A stretch of DNA of 39,404 bases from Acidobacteriota bacterium. GTDB lineage: Bacteria; Acidobacteriota; Thermoanaerobaculia; Gp7-AA8. The notes beneath the pieces are model-generated. The model was not told where the DNA came from. It was given only the letters and a program-made list of their open reading frames with translations, and made no database searches. Both the position numbers and the translations under genes were made by a program. Location: assembly GCA_016184115.1 (NCBI GenBank), contig JACPDH010000046.1:1-39404 (forward strand), read 5' to 3'. Below are positions 24,159 to 32,736 of this stretch, in pieces; position 1 is the first letter of the stretch, and every line of letters begins with the position of its first letter.

Positions 24159-24187
24159 TTGGACGGCCCGCCGAAAAGCCATATGAT
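24159..24187 (+). promoter_or_regulatory. Candidate sigma70 promoter of fbaB
   Basis: TTGGAC (24159-24164), 17-nt spacer, TATGAT (24182-24187). Leaves a leader of about 70 nt before the ATG. One of the two best-matched promoters in the window. Confidence 0.65.
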
Positions 24188-24264
24188 TCCCGACGACAGC
24201 GATACGAACGCACAGCGGGGCTGCTGCACGGCACCGCCAGAACCTCACAGATTGCGAGAGAATC

Positions 24265-25329
24265 ATGAACAACGAAATCGTCAAACTCCTCGGTGACAAC
24301 GGCAAGAATCTCCTCGAATTCAACACTCCGAAAATCGCAAAGGAGTCGCTCCACCTTCCAGGCCCCGACTTCATCGATCGCGTCTGGGCGGCGTCCGACC
24401 GCACTCCGCGCGTGCTCGCAAACCTTCATCGCCTCTTCAACACGGGCCGTCTCGCCGGAACCGGCTACGTCTCGATTCTTCCCGTCGATCAGGGAATCGA
24501 GCACTCGGGCGGCGCGTCGTTCGCGAAGAACCCGATCTATTTCGACGGCGAGAACATCGTGAAGCTGGCACTCGAAGGGGGCTGCAATGCCGTCGCCTCG
24601 ACCTACGGCGTCCTCGGGTCGGTTGCGCGCAAATATGCGCACAAGATCCCGTTCATCGTGAAAATCAATCACAACGAGCTGCTCACCTTCCCCAACAAGG
24701 CCGACCAGATCATGTTCGGCACCGTTAGGCAGGCGTACGACATGGGTGCGGCTGCAGTCGGCGCAACGATCTACTTCGGATCCGACGGCGCCTCGCGCCA
24801 GATCATCGAGGTCGCGGAGGCGTTCGCCGAGGCCCACGAGTACGGCATGGCGACGATCCTCTGGTGCTACCTAAGAAACAACGCATTCAAGAAGGACAAG
24901 GACTATCACCTCGCCGCCGACCTCACCGGCCAGGCCAATCACCTCGGGGTGACGATCCAGGCCGACATCATCAAGCAGAAGCTCCCTGAGAATAACAACG
25001 GCTACGGCGCCCTCAACACGGGCGAGTCGAGCTACGGCAAGATCGACAAGCGAATCTACAGCGACCTCTGCTCCGATCATCCCATTGACCTGACTCGTTA
25101 CCAGGTCGCGAACTGCTACATGGGACGCGCGGGCCTCATCAACTCGGGCGGCGCGTCGGGAAGCAACGACTTCGCTGAAGCAGCGATGACGGCGGTCGTC
25201 AACAAACGCGCCGGCGGCATGGGGCTGATCTCCGGCCGCAAGGCATTCCAACGCCCGATGGCTGAAGGAGCCAAACTCCTCAACCTCATCCAGGACGTCT
25301 ACCTCGACAACGACATCACGGTCGCGTAA
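24265..25329 (+). CDS. fbaB: Class I fructose-bisphosphate aldolase, FbaB/DhnA type
   Basis: A 354-residue Schiff-base aldolase closely resembling E. coli FbaB (about 350 aa): [53 protein letters not shown] and the phosphate-binding [11 protein letters not shown]. It interconverts fructose 1,6-bisphosphate with dihydroxyacetone phosphate and glyceraldehyde 3-phosphate, without a metal; the active-site Lys falls in or near the NNAFKKDK region by comparison. It is monocistronic, divergent from the amidase and convergent with glgX, from which it is separated by a palindromic element. A GTTAGGC heptamer forces a rare AGG Arg codon. Confidence 0.95.
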   Translation: MNNEIVKLLGDNGKNLLEFNTPKIAKESLHLPGPDFIDRVWAASDRTPRVLANLHRLFNTGRLAGTGYVSILPVDQGIEHSGGASFAKNPIYFDGENIVKLALEGGCNAVASTYGVLGSVARKYAHKIPFIVKINHNELLTFPNKADQIMFGTVRQAYDMGAAAVGATIYFGSDGASRQIIEVAEAFAEAHEYGMATILWCYLRNNAFKKDKDYHLAADLTGQANHLGVTIQADIIKQKLPENNNGYGALNTGESSYGKIDKRIYSDLCSDHPIDLTRYQVANCYMGRAGLINSGGASGSNDFAEAAMTAVVNKRAGGMGLISGRKAFQRPMAEGAKLLNLIQDVYLDNDITVA

Positions 25330-25378
25330 CCGATCCGGACCGGATCGGCCGAAGACGAAATGTGCATCGCGGCAGGCG

Positions 25379-25661
25379 CGCTTAGTACTGCTCCCCGGAA
25401 ATAGGTGGCCAGTCGCTGGTAGCGCTTGCCCGCGAGATCGAGGAGCGAGGAGGAGGCGATGCGGGGCCATCGCTGACGACGAGCGACGATGAGATCGCGG
25501 GGCAACCGCTACCAGCCCGGAGGGTTGTGGCGCGACGGCCTCGCTCGCATTGTCGCTCCTCCTCGACGATGTCCCAGCATCGCCTCGTCGTCGCTTCGCG
25601 CGATCGAGGCCGTCGCGCGCACAACGACTGGCCACGTATTCCCGGGGAGCAGTACTTAGCG
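25379..25661. repeat. 283-bp palindromic element whose right end overlaps the glgX stop
   Basis: Terminal inverted repeats of about 37 bp (25379-25415 / 25625-25661; core AGTACTGCTCCCCGG, about 3 mismatches). Between them are two independent nested inverted repeats: about 25415-25440 with 25500-25525, and 25535-25554 with 25605-25625. The whole could fold as a three-way junction. The right terminus CGCTAAGTACT contains the TAA stop of glgX. No ORF. Fills the gap between fbaB and glgX. Confidence 0.8.
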
Positions 25662-27785
25662 TCTGCCGCTGCGAAGCACGACGGTGGAGAACGCGCGCAC
25701 TTCGATCCGTCCGCCGTCGACCCTTTCCTCGCGCCCGGCGTCGACGATGTCGCGGGGGCTCGGCGCGGCCGTGTCGATCACCCGCAGCCACACCGCGCCG
25801 GAAGGGGGAGCCGGAAGCTCGAACGCAAGATCCTCGACCCAGGCATTCATCGCGACGTAGATGTCATCGTCCCCACCTGCCACATGCTCCCCCGCCAAGT
25901 GCATCGCGAGTGATCGGGAACCTGGCCCGAAGTCGGGAGCGCCGGCCGCCACACCGTGCCAGCTGACGTCGGTCCGGATTGAGCGCGCCGGCCCGCGTCC
26001 CGTGAGGAACTCGGCGCGACGGAGAATCGGGTGTGCCTTGCGGAATGCGATCAGCAGTTTCGTGAATCGATGAAGATCGGCATTCTCCTCGAGCAGCCGC
26101 CAGTCGATCCAGCCGAGCTCGTTGTCGTGACAGTAGGCGTTGTTGTTGCCCCGTTGCGTCCTGCCCATCTCGTCGCCCGCGAGAAGCATCGGCGTCCCCT
26201 GCGACAGGAAGAGAATCGCGAGGAAATTCCGCACCTGTTGCCGCCGGAGGGCGACGACCCGAGCGTCCGTCGTCGGTCCTTCGGCGCCGCAGTTCCAGCT
26301 GAAGTTCTCTCCGGCCCCGTCGCGATTCTCCTCGCCGTTCGCTTCGTTGTGCTTGCTGTTGTAGGAGACGAGATCGGCGAGCGTGAACCCATCGTGGCAC
26401 GTCACGAAGTTGATCGAGTGGTACGGCTTCCGTCCCGACGACTGGTAGAGATCGCTGCTGCCGGCGAGACGGGAGGCGAGCGTTGGCACGACGCCTCCGT
26501 CGCCGCGCAAGAAGCGCCTAACGTCATCGCGGAATGGTCCGTTCCACTCGCACCATCGCCCCCACGCTGGAAACGTTCCAACCTGGTAGAGACCGGTCGC
26601 GTCCCACGCCTCGGCGATGAGGGTCAGGTCTGCCAGTACTGGGTCGTCGGCAATCGTCTCGATCAGCGGCGGATCGGCGAGAACGCTGCCGTCGCGTCCC
26701 CGCGAGAGCACGGATGCGAGGTCGAATCGGAAGCCGTCAACGCCCATCTCGCCGCCCCAGTAGCGGAGGGCGTCGAGCACGAGCTCGCGCACCACAGGGT
26801 GGTTGCAGTTGAGCGTGTTGCCACAACCGGAGTAGTCGAGATACTTGCCGGTGCGCTTGTCCGCCATGTAGTAGATCGCGTTGTCGATCCCTCGAAACGA
26901 AAAGGTCCGGTCGGTCGGCGAGCCGCTCCCCTCAGCCGTGTGATTGAAGACGACGTCGAGGATCACTTCAATTCCGGCACGGTGCAGCTCGCGCACGAGG
27001 AACTTGAACTCGTCGACCTGCTCGCCTCTCTGCCCGTCGGACGCGAAGCGCGCGTTCGGCGCGAAGAAGCCGATCGGGTTGTAGCCCCAGAAGTTCGTGA
27101 GGTGCTGGCGGATCTCGGGATCCATCTGCGGGTTGACGCTGTCGTCGAACTCGTAGACCGGAAGCAGCTCGACGGTCGTAACGCCAAGATCCTTCAGGTA
27201 GTCGATCTTCTCCACGAGTCCGCGATAGGTTCCCGGATGACGAACCTCCGAGCTCGGGTGACGCGTGAAACCGCGAACGTGCATCTCGTAGATGATCTTC
27301 TCGGTTTCGGGTAGCAGCGGCTGATGCACGTACTTCCAGTCGAACGAGCTCGAGGCGTGAACGCCCCGCTTTTCGGCCTGCCCATCGACCCAGACTGTGC
27401 TGATCGCGCGCGCGTATGGGTCGACGAGCACGAGTGTCGCGTCATAGCGATGGAGCCCCTCGCGTGCCACGGGTCGACGGTCGAAGCGCCAGCCGTATTC
27501 GAACCCGCGCTCGAGACCATCGATGCAGACGTGCCAGACGTCGCCCGTGCGGAAGTATGGGGTGTCGAGTGGAAGCTCGAGAAACGGCTCCGCGTCACCG
27601 ATCGCGAAGAGAACGAGTGAGCCTTCCGTCGCGTTACGCGACACGATCGAGAAGTTGAGCCCTTCGCTCGTCCGCGTCACCCCGAGTGGAAGCGGTTTCC
27701 CCGGCATCACCGAGAAGTCGGCCCTCGTGAGCGCCACGAGCCTCGCGCGCGGGTCGCCTCCGGGCGGACGGACAGTTCCCGACAT
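25656..27785 (-). CDS. glgX: Glycogen debranching enzyme (isoamylase type, GH13_11)
   Basis: A 709-residue enzyme that hydrolyses alpha-1,6 branch points of glycogen or limit dextrins. The N-terminal CBM48-like domain (about 28-125) precedes a GH13 barrel with DVVFNHT (277-283), GFRFDLAS with nucleophile Asp355, EAWD with acid/base Glu392, and VTCHDG with Asp465. The C-terminal beta-sandwich ends with VVLRSGRR. Length and motifs match GlgX/TreX. Start ATG 27785 follows a TACACT box by 8 nt with no Shine-Dalgarno sequence. The stop lies inside the palindromic element's end. No glgA/B/C/P is linked here. A GTTAGGC heptamer forces an AGG codon. Confidence 0.95.
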   Translation of the reverse strand: MSGTVRPPGGDPRARLVALTRADFSVMPGKPLPLGVTRTSEGLNFSIVSRNATEGSLVLFAIGDAEPFLELPLDTPYFRTGDVWHVCIDGLERGFEYGWRFDRRPVAREGLHRYDATLVLVDPYARAISTVWVDGQAEKRGVHASSSFDWKYVHQPLLPETEKIIYEMHVRGFTRHPSSEVRHPGTYRGLVEKIDYLKDLGVTTVELLPVYEFDDSVNPQMDPEIRQHLTNFWGYNPIGFFAPNARFASDGQRGEQVDEFKFLVRELHRAGIEVILDVVFNHTAEGSGSPTDRTFSFRGIDNAIYYMADKRTGKYLDYSGCGNTLNCNHPVVRELVLDALRYWGGEMGVDGFRFDLASVLSRGRDGSVLADPPLIETIADDPVLADLTLIAEAWDATGLYQVGTFPAWGRWCEWNGPFRDDVRRFLRGDGGVVPTLASRLAGSSDLYQSSGRKPYHSINFVTCHDGFTLADLVSYNSKHNEANGEENRDGAGENFSWNCGAEGPTTDARVVALRRQQVRNFLAILFLSQGTPMLLAGDEMGRTQRGNNNAYCHDNELGWIDWRLLEENADLHRFTKLLIAFRKAHPILRRAEFLTGRGPARSIRTDVSWHGVAAGAPDFGPGSRSLAMHLAGEHVAGGDDDIYVAMNAWVEDLAFELPAPPSGAVWLRVIDTAAPSPRDIVDAGREERVDGGRIEVRAFSTVVLRSGRR

Positions 27786-27793
27786 GAGTCTTC

Positions 27794-27799
27794 AGTGTA
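27794..27799 (-). promoter_or_regulatory. Candidate -10 box (TACACT) of glgX
   Basis: TACACT ends 8 nt before the glgX ATG; no Shine-Dalgarno sequence and no -35 were found. Fits a leaderless start. Confidence 0.4.
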
Positions 27800-27847
27800 G
27801 CCGAGGAGAATCGCTCCCGGGCCGGATTCTCTCCCGTCGCGCGCAGC

Positions 27848-28744
27848 TCATCCTGCCGCGAGCGCCGACGACGGCCGCTTCGCAAAGTACTCCGCCAGCC
27901 CATCGATCCACGACTCTGGCGAGCAGCCTGTGACACGCCGGTACCGGTCGACCGAGAGCACCGAATAGGCCGGCCTCTGTGCCGGTCGCGGAAACTCCGC
28001 GGAGGTCGTCGGAAGCACCCTCGCACCACCGTCTGCGCTTCCTTCGCGCTTCATCTCCGCGACGATCGCGGTTGCGAAATCGAACCAACTGCACTCGGGA
28101 GCATCGGAATAGTGATAGACCCCGCCAAGCTCCGGAGACTTCCGCACGATGTCGGCGAGCCGGACGACCGCGCTCGCCAGGTGCGGCGTGTACGTGGGGC
28201 AGCCGCGCTGGTCGTCAACGACGCGGAGCTCCGTCCGGCCGAGGAGGATCTGCTTCCTGATCGCCTCGACGAAGTTCCAGCCTCGGACTCCGAAGAGCCA
28301 CGAGGTGCGGAGAATGACATGCCGCTTCGCAATCCGCGCGCGCTCCTCTCCTTCGAGCTTCGACCGGCCATACGCGGAGACCGGTGCAACCGGATCGTTG
28401 ATCTCGTACGGGCGCGTCGCGAGGCCGTCGAAGACGAAATCGGTCGAGATCTGTACGAGCAGCGAGCCGGCCCGGTTCGCGGCGTCGGCGAGCGATTCGA
28501 CCGCCCAGCCGTTGACTTTCGACGCGGTGGCTTCGTCCGCTTCGCAATCGTCGACCCGGGTGTACGCGGCACAGTTCACGATCACGTCGGGACGAATCTC
28601 GTCGACGAAGCGATCGACCGCCTCCGTGTCGGTGATGTCGAGGACGCCCTTGTCGACTCCGAATACCTCATCGCCGCGCTCATCGAGCGCCTGCGAGAGA
28701 TCGGTGCCGAGCATGCCGGTGCTGCCGGTGATGAGGAAGCGCAT
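27848..28744 (-). CDS. rfbD: dTDP-4-dehydrorhamnose reductase
   Basis: A short-chain reductase that makes dTDP-L-rhamnose, the last step of the pathway, using NAD(P)H. From ATG 28744 (GGAG upstream) the protein is 298 residues. The N-terminal nucleotide-binding loop GSTGMLG, the STDFVFDG strand, and the catalytic YGRSK (Tyr125, Lys129) with the DDQRGCPTYTPHLA segment are typical of RfbD. rfbA, rfbB and rfbC are not adjacent, so the pathway is dispersed. It may feed the wzm/wzt-exported glycan, but that is inference. A related sugar reductase cannot be fully excluded. Confidence 0.9.
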   Translation of the reverse strand: MRFLITGSTGMLGTDLSQALDERGDEVFGVDKGVLDITDTEAVDRFVDEIRPDVIVNCAAYTRVDDCEADEATASKVNGWAVESLADAANRAGSLLVQISTDFVFDGLATRPYEINDPVAPVSAYGRSKLEGEERARIAKRHVILRTSWLFGVRGWNFVEAIRKQILLGRTELRVVDDQRGCPTYTPHLASAVVRLADIVRKSPELGGVYHYSDAPECSWFDFATAIVAEMKREGSADGGARVLPTTSAEFPRPAQRPAYSVLSVDRYRRVTGCSPESWIDGLAEYFAKRPSSALAAG

Positions 28745-28760
28745 CAAAGCTCCATGAGTT

Positions 28761-28937
28761 TACTTAGTGCTGAGCACTTAGTGCTGAGTGCTGAGTGCTG
28801 AAAACTGAGGGAGGCTGGAAGCGACGACTCTGGGCGCCTCGTTCCGAGCTCCGAGTCCCGTGTCTTCTCGGTGTGCTTCTTCTTGTTCTGACGTCTCTTC
28901 GCTCGTACTCAGCACTCGGTACTCAGCACTCGTACTA
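28761..28937. repeat. AGTGCTG-type heptad tracts in inverted orientation
   Basis: Left tract about 28763-28810 (CTTAGTG, CTGAGCA, CTTAGTG, CTGAGTG, CTGAGTG, CTGAAAA) and right tract about 28905-28934 (its inverse, GAGTGCT/GAGTACC units). The right tract abuts the TAG stop of the DUF4388 gene at 28935-28937. Between them nothing recognisable. Likely terminator region for that gene. Confidence 0.75.
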
Positions 28938-29693
28938 GACCCTCACCTTCACCTTCACTCCGCCCGCGAGCTCCTTCACCTGGATCAGCTTGAGTGCGTA
29001 GAGAGCATAGAGGATCTTCGCGTTCTCCGCCGGCGCGAGGGGGCCGTACTGGATCAGCTCGTAGAGCGCCTTCGTCCCGTCGACGAGCTCGTACTGCACC
29101 TGTTCCTCCGGAGTAAGAGTGAGGTTCGAGAAATCGGCGGCGGGCACGGGCGCAAGAATCGTCGCTTTCTTCCCCATCCGGTTGACGAGCGTCCGCGCGT
29201 CGGCGATGCGGCGCACGCCCTGAATGACCGCCTGTCGCGTCGGAATGTTGAGTTTGATGAACTCCTGCGCTCGCTCGCGCCCAGGCTGGAAGCTGACGCT
29301 GCCTTCGGCCCATTCAAACACCGACCAGACGATGTCCTGCACCTGTTCCTTGACCGAAACGAAGAGCTGCTTCGGTTCGATCGCGCGCATCTCGACGAGG
29401 ATGACCCCCTGGCGCTTCGCCCCCGACTCTTTGAGCCGCGTGACGCTCTCGTCGAACTGCGCGTTCGTGATCAGCCCTTGCTTGAGCAGGCGAACACCGA
29501 GCGAGTCGTCGATGTTCGTCGACGTGGCGAAGATGATGTTGCCCTCGTCGATGAAGATCTGCCTCGTCTCGTCGCCGCGGACACACTCGACCACACCGGG
29601 AACCTTGTACCGGTGAATGGTGACGAGGACCTCAGGAAGCGGGGTTTGAGAGAGGTCGCCCTTGAACAGGCTCTTCGCGGAGTTCGCAGACAT
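28935..29693 (-). CDS. DUF4388 (PATAN-type) protein
   Basis: A 252-residue protein. The N-terminal half (about 5-105: FKGDLSQTPLPEVLVTIHRYKVPGVVEC ... QIFIDEGNIIFATSTNIDDSLGVRLLKQGLI) is the DUF4388 domain, found in delta-proteobacterial and acidobacterial proteins, often with response regulators or in motility and gliding systems. The C-terminal half is a second helical region of unclear identity (VRRIADARTLVNRMG; ALYELIQYGPL). No signal peptide or membrane segment. It lies 42 nt after tatA and may share its transcript. Role unknown. Confidence 0.82.
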   Translation of the reverse strand: MSANSAKSLFKGDLSQTPLPEVLVTIHRYKVPGVVECVRGDETRQIFIDEGNIIFATSTNIDDSLGVRLLKQGLITNAQFDESVTRLKESGAKRQGVILVEMRAIEPKQLFVSVKEQVQDIVWSVFEWAEGSVSFQPGRERAQEFIKLNIPTRQAVIQGVRRIADARTLVNRMGKKATILAPVPAADFSNLTLTPEEQVQYELVDGTKALYELIQYGPLAPAENAKILYALYALKLIQVKELAGGVKVKVRV

Positions 29694-29735
29694 CGTGAGC
29701 GTGTGCGGCGCGTCTGCCGCGCCTGTCGTCAGGGT

Positions 29736-29927
29736 TCAGGAATGCTGCTCTTTCTTGTCTTCGAGGGCGGCCTTGGAATCCTTGTCCTTCCCTTTGATCG
29801 AGTCGCGGAAATTGGCGATACCTTCGCCGAGCCCCTTGCCGAGTTGCGGCAGGCGGCCGACGCCGAAGAGCAGGACTACGATCGCGAGGATGACCAGCAG
29901 CTCCCAGATTCCAAGTGAACCGAACAT
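29736..29927 (-). CDS. tatA: Sec-independent protein translocase TatA
   Basis: A 63-residue protein from ATG 29927 ([22 protein letters not shown]): an N-terminal membrane helix at about 7-22, the conserved FG hinge ([17 protein letters not shown]), an amphipathic helix and a charged tail. TatA oligomerises to pass folded proteins through the membrane together with TatC, which is not in the window. The ORF extends 12 nt further to a TTG, but GGGAGG lies inside that stretch, so the ATG is right. A TACTAT/TATGAT-like region lies about 30 nt upstream. TatB is excluded by length and tail composition. Confidence 0.93.
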   Translation of the reverse strand: MFGSLGIWELLVILAIVVLLFGVGRLPQLGKGLGEGIANFRDSIKGKDKDSKAALEDKKEQHS

Positions 29928-30041
29928 ACGACCTCCCAAGGACTTGCAATCATAGTATCAAACCCGATTCGGAGGTCGGGGAATCCCGAGGCCGGCGAGA
30001 GGCCGTAGGCCAAAGCAGGTGGTCGCCGATCTGCCGCCCTT

Positions 30042-30197
30042 TCGTAGCGGCGGATTCCAATCCGCCGCGGTCCCATCGTGCGTACCGAAGCGCGAATCGC
30101 TCCCTTCGCGCATTCTCTTCCGCGCTTCGCGCGGCACCGCGCATCGGAATGCGCGGCTACGAAGTGCCCTCGTAGCGGCGGTTTCCAATCCGCCGCG
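30042..30197. repeat. REP-like hairpin cluster upstream of pcrA
   Basis: Two direct copies of a CGTAGC-tagged hairpin: GCGGCGGATT/AATCCGCCGC (30047-30068, perfect) and GCGGCGGTTT/AATCCGCCGC (30175-30196, one mismatch), and between them an inverted copy with a CGTAG tag at its end (CCGCGCAT/ATGCGCGG, 30137-30156). The tag plus a short palindrome with a TTCC loop is REP/REPIN-like. No gene in 29928-30296. Confidence 0.7.
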
Positions 30198-30264
30198 CAC
30201 CGTTTCGACTGCTTTGCCCTCTGGCCTCTGGCACCGTTTCGACTGCTTTGCCCTCTGGCCTCTG
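30197..30264. repeat. 34-bp perfect tandem duplication
   Basis: 30197-30230 and 30231-30264 are identical 34-bp units (GCACCGTTTCG...CTGGCCTCTG). They begin at the end of the second REP-like hairpin and end 32 nt before the pcrA ATG. Confidence 0.92.
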
Positions 30265-30278
30265 GCCTGCCGCTCCGC

Positions 30279-30284
30279 TACCAT
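30279..30284 (+). promoter_or_regulatory. Candidate -10 box (TACCAT) of pcrA
   Basis: TACCAT ends 12 nt before the ATG at 30297, with no Shine-Dalgarno sequence between. A short or absent leader is possible. Confidence 0.35.
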
Positions 30285-30296
30285 GCGCCCCGCACG

Positions 30297-32603
30297 ATGA
30301 TCGACCTCTCGACACTCAACCCGCGGCAGCGCGACGCCGTCACTCACGAATCGGGTCCGCTGCTCGTCCTGGCGGGCGCCGGATCGGGCAAGACGCGCGT
30401 CATCACCTACCGGATCGCCAATCTCGTCGGAAACCTCGGCGTCGATCCCCGTTCGATCCTCGCCGTCACCTTCACGAACAAGGCGGCGAACGAAATGCTG
30501 GAGCGCGTTTCAGCGATCGTTCCCGGCACGAATGGCCGCCCGACCGTCGGCACGTTTCACTCGACCGCGGTGCGCGCGCTGCGCCGCTACGGCGACCTCC
30601 TCGGCTACACCCGCTCGTTTGTCATCTACGACACCTCCGACCAGCTCGCTCTGCTCCGCCGCGTGCTGCGCGAATCGGGACTGAGCGACGAACAGTTCCA
30701 GCCGCGCGCCGTCCTGTCTCGCATTTCGAAAGCGAAGAATCTGCTCCTCGGCCCCGCCGAATTCGAGAAGCGCAACACCGACTTCTTCGGTCAGCGGATC
30801 GCGGGGCTCTATCGCTCCTACCAGGCGAAGCTTCGCGAATTCGATGCGATGGATTTCGACGACCTGATCGGCAACTGGATCGAGCTGCTTCGGGATCACG
30901 AGTCAGTGCGCGACGAGACGCACGCGCGCATTCAGCACCTGCTGATCGACGAATACCAGGACACGAACCACGCGCAGTACACCCTGGTGAAACTGCTCGC
31001 GGGCGAGAAGGGAAACGTCTCCGCCGTTGGCGACGAAGACCAGTCGATCTATCGCTTCCGCGGCGCTGACATCGAGAACATCCTCCGTTTCGAGGAAGAC
31101 TTCCCGGGCGCACGCATCGTCAAGCTCGAGCAGAACTACCGATCGACCGGAAACATCCTCGACGCCGCCATCGGCGTCGTCTCCAACAACGTCGCCCGCA
31201 GGGGAAAAACGCTCTTCACCGACGCCGGCCGCGGTGAGCCCGTGCGCGTCGTCCAGTGCGAGACCGACCGCGACGAGGCACAGTTCGTCGTTCGCGAGAT
31301 CGATAGGCAGCGCAACGCTGTATCACTCCAGGAGTTCGCCGTCCTCTTTCGCACGAACGCGCAGTCGCGACCGTTCGAAGAAGAGCTCCTCAAACGGAAT
31401 CTCCCCTACACCGTCGTTGGCGGAACGCGCTTCTACGACCGCGCCGAGGTCAAAGACATCCTCGCCTACCTGCGTCTCATCGTCCGGCCGCACGACACGC
31501 CTTCGCTCGAACGGATCATCAACGTTCCGGCGCGCGGAATCGGCGACACGACCTGGCGTGCGATCGACAACACTGCGAAGGACGAATCGACGACCCCGTG
31601 GGCCCTCATCGAAGGCGACTTGCCGTTCCTCGCCGAGCGCGCTCGCAAGGCGGTGCGCGAGTTCCGCGAAACGGTCGAGGACCTTCGGCGCGCCGCCGAA
31701 TCGAACGAGGGCATCGGCCCGCTTCTCGAATACGTCGTCCTCCGCACCGGCTACCGCAAGGCGCTTCTCGAATCGAAGGATCCGCAGGACGAAGCGAGGC
31801 TCGACAACATCGCCGAGCTCGTCAACTCCGCGAACGAGTTCGCCGAGGCGAATCCCGGAGCTTCGATCGCGTCGTACCTCGACTCGGTGACGCTGATGGC
31901 TGATGTCGACGCGTACGATGCGAAGAAGGGCGTCACACTCATGACGCTGCACGCGGCGAAGGGACTCGAGTTCAGAGTCGTCTTCCTCGCGGGCATGGAA
32001 GAGGGAATCCTTCCCCACGCGCAGTCGAAGGACGACTTCGGCGACATCGAAGAAGAGCGTCGTCTTTGCTACGTCGGCATGACCCGAGCTCGCGAGCGGC
32101 TCTACTGCCTCCACTGCTTCCAGCGCCGCGTCTACGGGCAGATGCGCGAGCAGGAGCCATCGCAATTCATCGCCGAGCTCCCCGAGAACGCGATCGAAAC
32201 AATGCGCAATCAGTCAGCGTTCGGCAGCAGCTACGGGAGCGGCTACGGATCGTCGCGCGGGGCGTTGATGCCTGGGCGCGAGACTCCTCTCCGCGGCTCG
32301 CAGACTTCGTTCGCACCGCGCGGCGGCTCGCGCAAACCGGTGCAGAGCAACGTCGGCAACGTGATGGGCTTCTTCAAGGACGCGCCTGTCGCCTTCGACC
32401 CGGGCGCGATCAAGGCAGCGCGCGCGACGGAGGCCTCCGTGCGCGGCCTCACGCGTGGCATGCGTGTGCGGCACGAACAATTCGGCGACGGCGTGATCCT
32501 CAAGATCGAAGGCGAAGGGGACAACGCGAAGCTGACGGTCTTCTTCGACCGAGCCGGCAGTAAGAAGTTCGTCGCGAAGTTCGTGAAGCTCGAAAAGCGA
32601 TAG
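30297..32603 (+). CDS. pcrA: UvrD/PcrA-type DNA helicase
   Basis: A 768-residue superfamily 1A helicase, used in repair and removal of recombinase and stalled complexes. Visible motifs: Q-motif region LNPRQRDAV, Walker A GAGSGKT (27-33), DEYQDTN, VGDEDQSIYRFRGA, LEQNYRST, LMTLHAAKGLEF and YVGMTRARERLY. The C-terminal Tudor-like domain (GMRVRHEQFGDGVILKIEGE) is typical of PcrA and binds RNA polymerase in studied cases. A Gly/Ser-rich linker precedes it. The frame is open back to 30078, but that extra stretch is REP and tandem repeat sequence, so ATG 30297 is the start. Monocistronic. Confidence 0.95.
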   Translation: MIDLSTLNPRQRDAVTHESGPLLVLAGAGSGKTRVITYRIANLVGNLGVDPRSILAVTFTNKAANEMLERVSAIVPGTNGRPTVGTFHSTAVRALRRYGDLLGYTRSFVIYDTSDQLALLRRVLRESGLSDEQFQPRAVLSRISKAKNLLLGPAEFEKRNTDFFGQRIAGLYRSYQAKLREFDAMDFDDLIGNWIELLRDHESVRDETHARIQHLLIDEYQDTNHAQYTLVKLLAGEKGNVSAVGDEDQSIYRFRGADIENILRFEEDFPGARIVKLEQNYRSTGNILDAAIGVVSNNVARRGKTLFTDAGRGEPVRVVQCETDRDEAQFVVREIDRQRNAVSLQEFAVLFRTNAQSRPFEEELLKRNLPYTVVGGTRFYDRAEVKDILAYLRLIVRPHDTPSLERIINVPARGIGDTTWRAIDNTAKDESTTPWALIEGDLPFLAERARKAVREFRETVEDLRRAAESNEGIGPLLEYVVLRTGYRKALLESKDPQDEARLDNIAELVNSANEFAEANPGASIASYLDSVTLMADVDAYDAKKGVTLMTLHAAKGLEFRVVFLAGMEEGILPHAQSKDDFGDIEEERRLCYVGMTRARERLYCLHCFQRRVYGQMREQEPSQFIAELPENAIETMRNQSAFGSSYGSGYGSSRGALMPGRETPLRGSQTSFAPRGGSRKPVQSNVGNVMGFFKDAPVAFDPGAIKAARATEASVRGLTRGMRVRHEQFGDGVILKIEGEGDNAKLTVFFDRAGSKKFVAKFVKLEKR

Positions 32604-32721
32604 GCGCAGAATTTCGGGCCAGCTTTGGCTCGTGGCCGCTCTCCACCGGCCCGCCTTTCGCCTACTTTGCCTTCGCCTTTGGCTCGCCGTTCGCCTGCGT
32701 TGACCTTTGACGTTCGACTTT

Positions 32722-32734
32722 GGGCCTATGGCCC
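32722..32734. terminator. Short hairpin between convergent genes
   Basis: GGGCC-TAT-GGCCC, a 5-bp perfect stem just outside the stop of the minus-strand SUFU-like gene and about 120 nt past pcrA. The 32604-32721 stretch is rich in short GCC-containing repeats but has no ORF. Confidence 0.4.
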
Positions 32735-32736
32735 AA

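Noticed and set aside
26031-27314. 427-aa plus-strand open frame
   Set aside because: Antisense shadow of glgX.
30078-30296. N-terminal extension of pcrA
   Set aside because: The added residues derive from REP and tandem repeats; the family start is at 30297.
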